Assembly (NCBI RefSeq): GCF_900110915.1
Contig: NZ_FOFG01000019.1
Coordinates: 1 to 47,325 of the forward strand
Direction of reading: 5' to 3'
Origin: Faunimonas pinastri
Lineage (GTDB): Bacteria; Pseudomonadota; Alphaproteobacteria; Rhizobiales; Afifellaceae
DNA: 47,325 bases
A program made the translations under genes and the position numbers. The notes beneath the pieces are model-generated. The model was not told where the DNA came from. It was given only the letters and a program-made list of their open reading frames with translations, and made no database searches. Shown here one piece after another: positions 18,490-27,928 of this stretch (position 1 is the first letter of the stretch; each line of letters begins with the position of its first letter).

Positions 18490-18520
18490 AGCAGGCCGGG
18501 CTTTTGCCCGGCCTGCTTGT
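18490..18520 (+). terminator. Strong hairpin terminator between tig and clpP
   Basis: A 12-bp perfect stem AGCAGGCCGGGC/GCCCGGCCTGCT with TTTT loop, then TGTT. It separates tig from clpP, which must have its own promoter in the following 120 bases. Confidence 0.75.
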
Positions 18521-18645
18521 TAACGGGGAAAGCGTGTCGTTGCCCATGATGCAGGGTCTTGGGGATCGAGACAAACGGGCCTATGTAAGGACGACTCGCT
18601 CCTGCCGGTCGCCTGATGAGCGGCCCCTGAACTAGGTAAGCTTCG

Positions 18646-19290
18646 ATGAGAGATCCCGCCCAGACCTATATGAGCCTGCTCGTTCCCATGGTGGTCGAGC
18701 AAACGAACCGCGGTGAGCGGTCCTACGATATCTATTCGCGGCTCCTCAAGGAGCGCATCATCTTCATTACGGGTCCCATCGAGGATCACATGGCTTCGCT
18801 GGTCTGCGCCCAGCTTCTCTTCCTCGAGGCGGAAAACCCGAAGAAGGAAATCAACCTCTACATCAACTCGCCGGGCGGCGTGGTGACCTCGGGCATGGCG
18901 ATCTACGACACCATGCAGTTCATCAAGCCGGCGGTGGCGACGCTCTGCATCGGTCAGGCCGCTTCCATGGGCTCGCTGCTGCTGTGCGCGGGCGAGAAGG
19001 ACATGCGCTTCGTGACGCCGCAGGCGCGCGTCATGGTGCACCAGCCTTCCGGCGGCTTCCAGGGGCAGGCCTCGGACATCGAGCGCCACGCCGAGGACAT
19101 CATCAAGATGAAGCGCCGCCTCAACGAGATCTACGTGAAGCACACCGGACAGACCTACGAGTCCGTGGAGCGCACGCTGGACCGCGACTATTTCATGACG
19201 GCCGAACAGGCTCGCGATTTCGGCATCGTCGATCACGTGATCACGAGCCGGGCCGCGCTTGAGGAGGTTGCGGGCAAGCCGGCGGAGTGA
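18646..19290 (+). CDS. clpP: ATP-dependent Clp protease proteolytic subunit
   Basis: Tetradecameric serine protease core that partners ClpX and ClpA. The 214-residue protein has the catalytic Ser in [13 protein letters not shown], the His in [12 protein letters not shown] and the Asp in [10 protein letters not shown], plus the oligomer-sensing YINSPGG loop. The N-terminus ([22 protein letters not shown]) is the standard axial loop. It is followed about 130 bases later by clpX, its main partner, with lon after that, so the cluster codes for the cell's ATP-dependent proteolysis. Confidence 0.97.
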   Translation: MRDPAQTYMSLLVPMVVEQTNRGERSYDIYSRLLKERIIFITGPIEDHMASLVCAQLLFLEAENPKKEINLYINSPGGVVTSGMAIYDTMQFIKPAVATLCIGQAASMGSLLLCAGEKDMRFVTPQARVMVHQPSGGFQGQASDIERHAEDIIKMKRRLNEIYVKHTGQTYESVERTLDRDYFMTAEQARDFGIVDHVITSRAALEEVAGKPAE

Positions 19291-19417
19291 TCCCCCGCAC
19301 GTGCCTGTGACATTAAGTTAATCTTGAAACCTCGCCCACAAGAATGCTTCGATGCATTGGAGGGGCGGGGGCCCGGTTCGGTCATCGGCCGTGTCGGGCA
19401 CGCTTGAGAGGTCTAAG

Positions 19418-20701
<1,284 letters not shown>

Positions 20702-20711
20702 CCATGACTTT

Positions 20712-20733
20712 GCCGGCCGCGGGAGCGGCCGGC
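20712..20733 (+). terminator. GC-rich hairpin after clpX
   Basis: A 9-bp stem GCCGGCCGC/GCGGCCGGC with loop GGGA soon after the clpX stop. There is no T tract, so termination is likely partial. Confidence 0.45.
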
Positions 20734-20760
20734 ATTCCGGCTTCGGCCGGGAGGTCCGGA

Positions 20761-20789
20761 CTTGAAGTTGGTCCGCGGCGTTTCCACTT
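20761..20789 (+). promoter_or_regulatory. Possible heat-shock (RpoH-type) promoter for lon
   Basis: CTTGAA (20761-20766), 17 bases, then CCACTT (20784-20789), about 145 bases before lon. The first box fits the alphaproteobacterial RpoH -35 element (CTTGAA/CTTGAC); the second is only a partial fit to the -10. Expected biologically, since lon is a heat-shock gene, but weak as sequence evidence. Confidence 0.3.
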
Positions 20790-20933
20790 AAGTGTCAACG
20801 CAGTGGCTTGCGTTACGACCGGGTCCCAGAGCCTGTTTTCCCTCTCTGGAAAGGCGCTTCGGCAGCAAGCCTCCCCGAATCTCAGTCCGCTCCGTGCTCC
20901 TCCGCCTGGGAGCGGATTTATCAAGGAAAACCC

Positions 20934-23363
20934 ATGACCGACACTCCGCGTCCTATCGGTGTCAGCTCAGGCGAGAACGTCTATCCCGTTCTGCCGCTCC
21001 GCGACATCGTCGTTTTCCCCCACATGATCGTTCCGCTTTTCGTGGGCCGCGAGAAGTCCATCAGCGCGCTTGAGGAAGTCATGCGCGCCGACAAGCAGAT
21101 CCTGCTGGCGACCCAGAAGGATGCCGGCGAGGACGATCCGACGCCCGAGAGCATCTACGAGATCGGCACGCTCGCGACCGTGCTGCAACTCCTCAAGCTG
21201 CCGGACGGCACCGTCAAGGTGCTGGTCGAGGGCCGTGATCGCGCCAGCGTGCTCCGCTATACCGATCGCAAGGAATATTTCGAGGCCGAAGGCCGTGTGC
21301 TGCCCGAAGTGCCGGGCGAGGACGTCGAGGTCGAGGCGCTCGGGCGCTCCGTGGTTTCGGAGTTCGAGAACTACGTCAAGCTCAACAAGAAGGTGAGCCC
21401 GGAGGTTCTCTCCGCCGTCACCAATATCGACGACCATTCCAAGCTGGCCGACACGATCGCCTCGCATCTGGCGGTCCGTATCCCCGACAAGCAGGAAATC
21501 CTCGGCCTGACCTCGGTCGTCGAGCGCCTGGAAAAGGTTCTCGGCATGATGGAGAGCGAGATCTCCGTCCTGCAGGTGGAAAAGCGCATCCGCTCGCGCG
21601 TCAAGCGCCAGATGGAGAAGACCCAGCGCGAGTACTACCTCAACGAACAGATGAAGGCGATCCAGAAGGAGCTCGGCGACGGCGAGGATGGCCGCGACGA
21701 ACTCAAGGAACTGGAAGAGCGCATCGCCAAGACCAAGCTCTCCAAGGAGGCCCGTGAAAAGGCCGACGCGGAGATGAAGAAGCTGCGCCAGATGAGCCCG
21801 ATGTCGGCGGAAGCCACCGTCGTGCGCAACTATCTCGACTGGATGCTCAGCATTCCGTGGAAGGCGCGCAGCAAGGTCAAGACGGATCTCAACTTTGCCC
21901 AGTCCGTGCTCGACACCGATCATTACGGTCTCGACAAGGTCAAGGAGCGCATCGTCGAGTATCTCGCCGTGCAAAGCCGCGCCAACAAGCTGAAGGGGCC
22001 GATCATCTGCCTCGTCGGTCCTCCCGGCGTCGGCAAGACCTCGCTCGGCAAGTCCATCGCCAAGGCGACCGGCCGCGAGTTCGTCCGCATGTCGCTCGGC
22101 GGCGTTCGCGATGAGGCCGAGATCCGTGGTCACCGGCGCACCTATATCGGCTCCATGCCGGGCAAGGTGATCCAGTCGATGCGGAAGGCCAAGAAGTCCA
22201 ACCCGCTCTTCCTGCTCGACGAGATCGACAAGATGGGCATGGACTTCCGTGGTGATCCTTCGTCGGCGCTGCTGGAAGTGCTGGATCCCGAGCAGAACAA
22301 GGCGTTCATGGACCACTACCTGGAGGTCGAATACGACCTTTCGGACGTGATGTTCGTGACCACCTCGAACACGCTCAACATCCCGGCGCCGCTGATGGAC
22401 CGTATGGAGATCATCCGGATCGCGGGCTACACCGAGGACGAGAAGGTCGAGATCGCGCGTCGGCACCTGCTGCCCAAGGCGGAGCGGGACCACGGCGTCC
22501 GCAAGGGCGAGTTCGCTCTGGACGACGATGCGCTGAAGACGGTGATCCGCCGGTACACTCGGGAAGCGGGCGTCCGTAACCTCGAGCGCGAGCTGGCGAC
22601 GCTTGCCCGCAAGGCGGTGAAGGAGATTCTGACCTCCGAGGCCACCTCCGTCCATGTGACGGCGGAGAACCTCGAGACCTATCTGGGCGTCCCGCGCTAT
22701 CGCTACGGCGAGGCGGAACTTGAGGATCAGGTGGGCGTGGTCACTGGTCTTGCCTGGACGGAGGTCGGCGGCGAACTGCTGACGATCGAAGGCGTCATGA
22801 TGCCCGGCAAGGGAAAGATGACGGTGACGGGCAACCTGAAGGACGTGATGAAGGAGTCGATCTCCGCCGCGGCATCCTATGTCCGCTCGCGGGCCGTCGA
22901 CTTCGGGATCGAGCCGCCGCTCTTCGACCGGCGCGATATCCACGTCCATGTGCCGGAAGGGGCGACCCCGAAAGATGGTCCGTCCGCCGGCGTCGCCATG
23001 GCGACCGCCATCGTGTCGGTGATGACCGGCATTCCCGTCCGCAAGGACGTGGCGATGACGGGCGAGATCACGCTGCGTGGCCGCGTGCTGCCGATCGGTG
23101 GTCTCAAGGAGAAGCTGCTTGCCGCCCATCGCGGCGGGATCAAGCTCGTTCTGATCCCGGAGGACAACGCCAAGGACCTGGCGGACATCCCGGACAACGT
23201 GAAGAACGGCCTGGAGATCATCCCGGTTTCCCGTGTCGGCGAGGCGCTCCGCCACGCTCTGGTGCGGATGCCGGAGCGGATCGAATGGACCGAGCCGACC
23301 GTCGACGCCAAGGCCAAGATCGCGTCCGACGAAGAGGCTGGCGCGGGAATCGTGGCTCACTGA
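20934..23363 (+). CDS. lon: ATP-dependent protease La (LonA)
   Basis: Cytoplasmic AAA+ protease for misfolded and regulatory proteins. The 809-residue length is standard. The N-terminal substrate domain starts [21 protein letters not shown] coiled-coil follows ([20 protein letters not shown]), then Walker [14 protein letters not shown], Walker [11 protein letters not shown], and the proteolytic domain with catalytic Ser in [11 protein letters not shown] and Lys in [18 protein letters not shown] 20934, with AAGGAAAA upstream, gives the normal start; open frame before it covers the promoter region. A strong terminator follows. Confidence 0.97.
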   Translation: MTDTPRPIGVSSGENVYPVLPLRDIVVFPHMIVPLFVGREKSISALEEVMRADKQILLATQKDAGEDDPTPESIYEIGTLATVLQLLKLPDGTVKVLVEGRDRASVLRYTDRKEYFEAEGRVLPEVPGEDVEVEALGRSVVSEFENYVKLNKKVSPEVLSAVTNIDDHSKLADTIASHLAVRIPDKQEILGLTSVVERLEKVLGMMESEISVLQVEKRIRSRVKRQMEKTQREYYLNEQMKAIQKELGDGEDGRDELKELEERIAKTKLSKEAREKADAEMKKLRQMSPMSAEATVVRNYLDWMLSIPWKARSKVKTDLNFAQSVLDTDHYGLDKVKERIVEYLAVQSRANKLKGPIICLVGPPGVGKTSLGKSIAKATGREFVRMSLGGVRDEAEIRGHRRTYIGSMPGKVIQSMRKAKKSNPLFLLDEIDKMGMDFRGDPSSALLEVLDPEQNKAFMDHYLEVEYDLSDVMFVTTSNTLNIPAPLMDRMEIIRIAGYTEDEKVEIARRHLLPKAERDHGVRKGEFALDDDALKTVIRRYTREAGVRNLERELATLARKAVKEILTSEATSVHVTAENLETYLGVPRYRYGEAELEDQVGVVTGLAWTEVGGELLTIEGVMMPGKGKMTVTGNLKDVMKESISAAASYVRSRAVDFGIEPPLFDRRDIHVHVPEGATPKDGPSAGVAMATAIVSVMTGIPVRKDVAMTGEITLRGRVLPIGGLKEKLLAAHRGGIKLVLIPEDNAKDLADIPDNVKNGLEIIPVSRVGEALRHALVRMPERIEWTEPTVDAKAKIASDEEAGAGIVAH

Positions 23364-23387
23364 GCTGCCTTTCATGGTGAAAAGCAC

Positions 23388-23417
23388 AGCCGCCCGGACC
23401 TCCGGGCGGCTTTTTTT
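23388..23417 (+). terminator. Intrinsic terminator after lon
   Basis: AGCCGCCCGG/CCGGGCGGCT stem with a 4-base loop followed by seven T residues; a textbook rho-independent terminator. Confidence 0.92.
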
Positions 23418-23532
23418 GTTGCAAGTCCCGCGTTTCCGGGCTTTTCAACGGGTGGAGGCCGAAGTTCCGTATCAGACGGGCCCCGGTTGCCTGCGCCAGC
23501 AGGTCTTGAGCGAAGCAGATGGAGAACTCAAA

Positions 23533-23808
23533 ATGAACAAGGGCGAGCTTGCTGCCGCTGTCGCGGAGAAGACGGGACTGGGTAAGTCGGACGCTTCGCA
23601 GGCGGTCGACGCAGTGTTCGACGTGATCTCCGAGGGCCTGAAGAAGGGCGACGAGATCCGTATCCTCGGTTTCGGCAACTTTGCCATTTCCGAGCGCGCA
23701 GCGACCACCGGCCGTAACCCGCAGACGGGCGAGCCGATGGAAATCAAGGCCTCCAAGCAGGCCAAGTTCAAGCCCGGCAAGGGCCTGAAGGACGCGATCA
23801 ACGGCTGA
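23533..23808 (+). CDS. hupB: DNA-binding protein HU
   Basis: Nucleoid protein of 91 residues. The N-terminal helices (MNKGELAAAVAEKTGLGKSD) and the FGNFAI strand lead to the beta-arm GRNPQTGEPMEI, whose proline intercalates DNA, and the C-terminal KPGKGLKDAI helix. ATG 23533 is preceded by GGAGAACTC. It follows the lon terminator by about 115 bases, so it has its own promoter, and ends in its own terminator. The position after lon is conserved in related genomes. Confidence 0.96.
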   Translation: MNKGELAAAVAEKTGLGKSDASQAVDAVFDVISEGLKKGDEIRILGFGNFAISERAATTGRNPQTGEPMEIKASKQAKFKPGKGLKDAING

Positions 23809-23830
23809 GCCGCCGCGACCGAGAAGATCG

Positions 23831-23856
23831 AGCCCCGCCATCGTGCGGGGCTTTTT
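23831..23856 (+). terminator. Intrinsic terminator after hupB
   Basis: AGCCCCGC/GCGGGGCT stem with CATCGT loop followed by a run of T (23852-23856). Confidence 0.9.
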
Positions 23857-23935
23857 CATGGCGCGCACAAGACCTCGGGACGGGGAGCGGCAAGCCCCTT
23901 GCCATCCCGCCCGATGCCGCTTAAACGAGCCGCAG

Positions 23936-24011
23936 GGGCGGTTAGCTCAGTTGGTAGAGCATCTCGTTTACACCGAGAGGGTCGGCGGTTCGAGCCCGTC
24001 ACCGCCCACCA
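23936..24011 (+). tRNA. tRNA-Val (anticodon TAC), integration target
   Basis: The acceptor GGGCGGT pairs with ACCGCCC. The D arm is TAGCTCAGTTGGTAGAGC, the anticodon stem TCTCG/CGAGA encloses TTTACAC, the T arm contains GGTTCGAGCC, and CCA is encoded (24009-24011). Bases 23971-24007 recur at 26647-26683 with one mismatch, which marks this tRNA as an attachment site. Confidence 0.97.
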
Positions 24012-24150
24012 TATTTCCCGAACGATTTCAGCAGCTTAGGTTTTCGGGGCGGTTCGCGAGCGCCCGGAAACATTCTGTTTTCGGCCTCAGTAGGCCGTCG
24101 CGGACTGTTTCTGTAAGTCGACGTGATGGTGGCCGTAGGTAGCTTCGAGC
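23971..24150 (+). repeat. Left copy of the tRNA-Val/integrase direct repeat (attL-like)
   Basis: The 3' half of tRNA-Val (23971-24007) plus the following bases, into the 3' end of the minus-strand integrase. It matches 26647-26830: 36 of 37 bases in the tRNA part, then a diverged but collinear match with shared blocks such as ATTTCCC, TTTCAGCA, CGGAAAC and TTCTG. Confidence 0.7.
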
Positions 24151-24221
24151 TGGGCCACGGTCATGCCCAGGGAGCCGGCAGCGTCCCAGAGATCGACACC
24201 GGCCTGCATCAACCATGTCGC
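24087..24221 (-). pseudogene. Tyrosine recombinase (integrase), C-terminal fragment
   Basis: The last 44 codons read ATWLMQAGVDLWDAAGSLGM, then TVAQLEATYGHHH, and end QSATAY at the TGA read at 24087-24089. This is the extreme C-terminus of a phage integrase, with the nucleophilic Tyr in the TYGHHH motif. The residues before ATWLM (ARKPDPAKKAR) do not carry the expected LRHT box with its catalytic Arg and His, so the catalytic core is lost even though the frame stays open to about 24430. It lies immediately beside tRNA-Val and is transcribed toward it, the usual position of an integrase at its own att site. Confidence 0.7.
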
Positions 24222-24565
24222 ACGCGCCTTTTTCGCCGGATCGGGTTTCCGCGCTTCCATGCGCCTCAATCGCGCATTGAACCTCACCTGTCCTATAATC
24301 GTCATCCAGTCCGCCGCCTCTATGTTCCCTTGTATCTTTTTGGAGGCCGTCTTCGACCGACGAGTGCCAGTAAAAAGCGCCGAGAATATCGATTGCTCGG
24401 ATGGCTCACCCGCCCCGGGCTTTGTCGTTTCTGGGGGGGCAGCATCCCGGTTCGCCCTCCGAGCAGCCGTCCTGGCAGCCAGCAACCGTACGTGAGCGGA
24501 AGCGGGAAGCGGCCGTGCGGCGGACCGAGCGGCATGAATGGCGTGCCTGATACAAGACAGTGGGC

Positions 24566-24821
24566 TGGCAGCAGCTACGCAAACAGCGGTTTGCATCGGA
24601 ACCGCTTTGCCGCATGTGCGCGGTCGAGGGCAGGACGACGCGCGCGACCACGCCGAGCCGCATCGCGTGACGAGGTGAAGTTCTGGGGCGGACCGTTCCA
24701 GTCCCTCTGCGCCTCGCGCAGCCACCGCCAGAGGCAGAGGGTCTCCGCCAAGGTGGTGATCGAGGGCAACGACAGCGTGCAGAACACCATCGCCATGATC
24801 CTGCTGGAGGGAAAGTGTTGA
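24566..24821 (+). pseudogene. HNH endonuclease remnant, frameshifted
   Basis: The first frame reads WQQLRKQRFASEPLCRMCAV, the typical beginning of small phage HNH nucleases (zinc Cys pair CRMC), up to a TGA at 24668-24670. The next frame resumes at 24669 with DEVKFWGGPFQSLCA, the conserved block that normally follows DHI-PH in this family. The DHI core with its catalytic histidine is missing or garbled at the join. The rest, to the TGA at 24819-24821, ends in DSVQNTIAMILLEGKC and may belong to another phage gene. In intact phages this nuclease sits beside terminase. Confidence 0.6.
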
Positions 24822-25351
24822 GCGAGACAGCCGACGAACCCGACCCAAGGGAACCGGTGGCCTTCACCATCTACGCACTGCCGACCCGCATCATCCGATC
24901 CACGGGCCGGACGCAGCGTATGCACCGGCCTGAGCCGCCGGAGGGCTTCGGCATTGCCGACGTGCTGGTCGAGCCCTTCGACGCCAGCATTATCCACGTG
25001 GCGACCGGGCAGCCCGCCGCAGCCGGTTCTTTCGAGGACGGAGATCGCCGCCGACGGGCAGGACACCGCGATCCTCTCCGGCGTGCTGGCCGGCGCCACG
25101 GTGACGGTGAACGGTGAGGACCACGCGGCGGACGAGGGCGACATCGAACTCGTGACCGACGCGCCCTGCACCTCTGCGATCACGGTCAGCTATCCGGATC
25201 TGCGCAAGGACTTCGCCCTGGAGGTGACGGCGGCAAGAGGCTGACGCTCCCCTTCGATCTCGCAGGCTACAAGACCGGGCAGGTGGAGGCCGGGAACGCC
25301 CGCATCGGCGCGATCCGGTCGCAGTTCCTGACCGTCATTCCCGGCCAGTAG
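24815..25351 (+). pseudogene. Phage structural-type gene remnant in three frames
   Basis: I do not recognise the family firmly. One frame from about 24815 carries PVAFTIYALPTRIIRSTGRT and VLVEPFDASIIHVATGQPAA. Near 25030 the sense shifts to ILSGVLAGATVTVNGEDHAA and SAITVSYPDLRKDFALEVTA, stopping at 25244. From about 25236 a third frame gives LTLPFDLAGYKTGQVEAGNA to the TAG at 25349-25351. The order and texture fit tail or baseplate accessory genes with at least two frameshifts. The next frame starts one base later. Confidence 0.4.
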
Positions 25352-25594
25352 ATGACCTATATCCAGAAGCTGGAGGAGGCGACGGCGACGCTCGCCGACG
25401 CAGCCGCCTTCGATTATCCCGACGACTATCCCCTGCTGGCGGCCGAGGCCGATGCCAAGGGCCAGACGGTGCTGGAGATCGCCCAGCTGGCGGAGGACAC
25501 CACCGCCACCTGGCGCAAGGTCAACGCCGTGCTGGAGAAGGTCCGCTACTCCGCGAAGCTGGTCAGCGCGGCGTGGAGGCAATTGGCCGGGTGA
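25352..25594 (+). CDS. Small phage-type protein of unknown function
   Basis: An intact 80-residue frame (MTYIQKLEEATATLADAAAF onward), strongly helical, with YPLLAAEADAKGQTVLEIAQ and a C-terminal ATWRKVNAVLEKVRYSAKLV. Its ATG follows directly on the stop of the preceding remnant, so the two were probably translationally coupled. Small helical proteins of this kind accompany phage tail genes, but I cannot name it. Of the phage-type genes in the relic it is the only one not visibly broken. Confidence 0.5.
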   Translation: MTYIQKLEEATATLADAAAFDYPDDYPLLAAEADAKGQTVLEIAQLAEDTTATWRKVNAVLEKVRYSAKLVSAAWRQLAG

Positions 25595-25901
25595 GTGCAT
25601 AAAAGCGGGAGCCAGTAACAACGCTGGAGACATGGCCGGCTCCACAAGGTGGGACGGGCCAACTTCCGTGGGGCAGCGGCTGGGAGCAGGTGACGGTTAT
25701 CGCGGCGGAGGGCGACTGGCAGGCTCTAAGAAAGCATGATCGTCAAAAAATTCGAACGCAATTGCTTGTTCTATTGGACTCGCTTTCCCTCCTGTGCAAC
25801 TTACACGTGCTGCAGTTATCATGATGATAAATGCAGTATTTATTAAAGATGTCTTGGTGCTGCTTGCGCAACCAGGGCGATACTTTTCTCAGGGGTGGGC
25901 G
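25595..25901. other. Gene-free stretch with possible tail-fibre debris
   Basis: A short frame around 25670-25735 reads GSGWEQVTVIAAEGDWQALR, which could be tail-fibre debris. From about 25735 the DNA becomes clearly AT-rich and leads into the lipoprotein gene; this probably holds that gene's promoter, but no clean -35/-10 pair can be named. Confidence 0.3.
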
Positions 25902-26228
25902 ATGAAAACTAAAGTGTTGAGCGGTGTTGCGAGCCTGATGCTGTTGTTTGGACTTGCAGCGTGCCAGACAGCTCAGGAATCGTCGACAAATGCACAGATG
26001 ACATGTAGTGCACAGGGGTTGAAGGCTGGCACGTCACGCTACCAGAAGTGCGTCGCGGCGACCTATCAGAGCAATCGCCAGCAGGCCCAGCAGGCCCAGA
26101 ATAATGTTGCCGCCGGAGCGGCAGTCGGGGTGCTCGGTGGCGTTGTGCTCGGAACAGCTCTGGACAATCACGATCATTACCATCACCGCCGCTACTATCG
26201 CGGTTGTGGGTACTACGGCTGCTACTGA
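25902..26228 (+). CDS. Small outer-membrane-type lipoprotein
   Basis: A 108-residue protein with a lipoprotein signal: positively charged start MKTK, hydrophobic core and lipobox LAAC at Cys21. The mature part has two cysteines (TCSAQGLKAGTSRYQKC), a Gln/Asn-rich helix (QQAQQAQNN), a glycine-zipper-like segment AAGAAVGVLGGVVLGTALD, and a His/Tyr-rich C-terminus ending CGYYGCY. Glycine zippers suggest membrane insertion or surface assembly. Its GC content is visibly lower than that of all neighbours, so it came with, or into, the relic as a cargo (moron) gene. It ends with its own terminator. The function is unknown. Confidence 0.75.
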   Translation: MKTKVLSGVASLMLLFGLAACQTAQESSTNAQMTCSAQGLKAGTSRYQKCVAATYQSNRQQAQQAQNNVAAGAAVGVLGGVVLGTALDNHDHYHHRRYYRGCGYYGCY

Positions 26229-26379
26229 TAGCAACAGACGGCGAATGCCGATGCACCTGATGACAATTGGTGCTTATCAGCCAGCGGCAGCTGACTCGGC
26301 CTAAGCTATAGGCTGAGCGGCCTTGCTCAGGGGCGCATGAATCGTGTCGCACCCGAAGCAAGGCTTACCGTAAAACTTG

Positions 26380-26405
26380 AAGGCCGCTCTCTGAGCGGCC
26401 TTTTT
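26380..26405 (+). terminator. Intrinsic terminator after the lipoprotein gene
   Basis: A 10-bp stem AAGGCCGCTC/GAGCGGCCTT with TCT loop followed by TTT, about 150 bases after the lipoprotein stop. Confidence 0.85.
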
Positions 26406-26407
26406 GA

Positions 26408-26646
26408 TTTCACCCACATCACAGGATCTGCTCAGGCTTCCATCTCGCGGCGACGAGCTCGGTCGCCTCCGGTCCCGCCGATGTGACCGGCTGCGGCACC
26501 CTCTTCGGCGAACGCCAAGGCTGGCGACATGCTCTTGCCGCCGGGAACGCCGGCATCGTTGGGGCGGTCGTCTCCGGCAACGCGTTGACGCTGGCGCAGC
26601 CCTGGTCCGGGCCGGCGCTGGCGGACGCGGCCTATGTGATCAACCG
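26408..26646 (+). pseudogene. Phage tail-fibre-type fragment
   Basis: One open frame reads LAATSSVASGPADVTGCGTL, then FGERQGWRHALAAGNAGIVG and GNALTLAQPWSGPALADAAY. This resembles a repeat found in phage side-tail-fibre proteins (V-SGS-x-VTGTGT-x-F ... LTLA-PW-G ... A-Y-I). There is no start, and the frame runs straight into the tRNA-derived repeat, so this is a fragment cut by the att junction. Confidence 0.45.
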
Positions 26647-26845
26647 CACCGAGAGGGGCGGCGGTTCGAGCCCGTCACCGCCCGCGAGATTTCCCCGGAT
26701 GGTTTCAGCATCCAGATTCTGCCCTTCGTGAGCGCTCGGAAACGTTCTGCGTTCGACCTCGGCAGGCCTTGTGGCCGCATCGGGAAGTCGTCGTGACGAG
26801 GTCCGTAGGGTCGCCTTCGGCTCAGCTGAAATCCGTGACTGGGCT
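26647..26845 (+). repeat. Right copy of the tRNA-Val/integrase direct repeat
   Basis: 26647-26683 repeats the 3' half of tRNA-Val (one mismatch to 23971-24007). The following bases match the left copy across the tRNA-integrase spacer. Read on the minus strand, 26784-26842 still aligns with the integrase 3' end: CAGCT, then a TACGG-x-CAC-GAC-TTC stretch in place of the TYGHHH-x-D codons. It is therefore the scar of a second, related integrase. Confidence 0.6.
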
Positions 26846-26886
26846 GATGAAGGGCGGCAGTGCGTCGTTGTCGTGCCGCGTTCCGG

Positions 26887-27825
26887 TCAAAGCGTCTGGC
26901 GGGCGAGGACGGCCGCGCCGATGAGAGCGGCCTGGTCGGGGTGGCGGGCTTGCACCAGGAGAGGCTCGGAGGATGGGCGCATGATGCGCCTGCGCACCTC
27001 CGTGTCGAGCACGGCAACAAGTTCCGCATCCGAGGCGAGGCCGCCGCCCGCAGGCAGGGACGACGCGCCGGTGACGTTGACCACCAGCGCGAGCGGATCG
27101 GCCACGAGCGACAGCCAGAGCTCCAGCGTGCGCGCGGCCTGTCGGTCGCCGTGATGCCAGCGCGTCAGGATCGTCCGGCTGTCGATCGTCTCGGCATGCA
27201 GATGCCGGTGCAGGCGCTCCAGTCCTCGCGCGCCGCCGACCGTATCGACGCAGCCGCTTTGGCCGCAGCCGCAGGCGAAACGCGGGACGGGCGGAAAGCT
27301 TTCCGGCACGCCGCCGCCGGTGATCGGCCCATGTCCCCATTCGCCCGACACGCCACCCGCGCCCGGCACGAGCCTGCCGTCCACGATCAGCCCGCCGCCG
27401 ACGCCGGTGCCAAGGATGACCCCGAAAACGACGCGGTGGCCCATGCCCGCCCCGGCATTTGCTTCGGCCAGGGCGAAGCAGTCGGCGTCATTGGCGACGG
27501 CGACCGGACGGCCAAGGGCGGCCGAGAGATCCGGGCCGAGGGAACGACCGTTGGCGCAGGGGATGTTGGCGCTGATCAGCACGCCGGTATCGGGATCGAC
27601 CGGGCCGGCGACCGAGAGGGCGATCGGCGCGCCGTCGTCGATACCGCTGCCCTCGATCTGCAGGGCGAGGGCGGCGACGAAATCCGGCCACGAGGCGATC
27701 GGCGTCGGTACCTTGCCTGTGCGCCGGACAGCGTTGGCGGCGTCGACCAACCCGAAATCCATGAAGGAGCCACCGATGTCGACGCACAGGAGCGGTGCAT
27801 GGGAGGCGCGGCTTTCGACTGGCAT
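26887..27825 (-). CDS. ROK-family sugar kinase
   Basis: A 312-residue ATP-dependent hexose kinase-type protein. The phosphate loop is VDIGGSFMDFG near residue 15, followed by SVAGPVDPDTG, the catalytic-region VANDADCFALAEANAG, ILGTGVGGGLIVDG, GEWGHGPI and the zinc motif CGCGQSGCVDTVGG. In most ROK kinases the last motif continues with Glu and Ser where this protein has Asp and Gly. ATG 27825 fits the family; longer frames do not. Likely substrates are glucose, fructose or an N-acetylated amino sugar. It ends just beside the prophage scar but is full length. It is divergent from fghA. Confidence 0.83.
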   Translation of the reverse strand: MPVESRASHAPLLCVDIGGSFMDFGLVDAANAVRRTGKVPTPIASWPDFVAALALQIEGSGIDDGAPIALSVAGPVDPDTGVLISANIPCANGRSLGPDLSAALGRPVAVANDADCFALAEANAGAGMGHRVVFGVILGTGVGGGLIVDGRLVPGAGGVSGEWGHGPITGGGVPESFPPVPRFACGCGQSGCVDTVGGARGLERLHRHLHAETIDSRTILTRWHHGDRQAARTLELWLSLVADPLALVVNVTGASSLPAGGGLASDAELVAVLDTEVRRRIMRPSSEPLLVQARHPDQAALIGAAVLARQTL

Positions 27826-27928
27826 CAAGATGGGGCTCCGGGCTCCTGATTCGAGCTTTGCAGTGTCGCTGGCTGGAACCGGCCCGTGAAGCCCGGTACA
27901 TAACGGTAACACGGTGATCGAGGCTGGA

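Larger units (their letters stand above)
24012..26646. mobile_element. Decayed prophage or island at tRNA-Val
   Basis: The segment between the two tRNA-Val-derived repeats. It holds an integrase C-terminus pointing at the tRNA, an HNH nuclease remnant, tail-type scraps, a small intact 80-residue frame and one lipoprotein gene. Most phage genes are frameshifted or truncated, and there are no replication, packaging or full capsid genes, so it cannot move on its own. The gene set and its place beside a tRNA are what support the call. Confidence 0.75.

Noticed and set aside
20967-23387. An 806-codon open frame antisense to lon, and similar long antisense frames over glnA (13243-14694), tig (16982-18574) and nnr (15169-16608)
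   Set aside because: GC-rich third positions of real genes keep the antisense frame open. The translations show no domains and are rich in Arg, His and Asp repeats typical of shadow frames.
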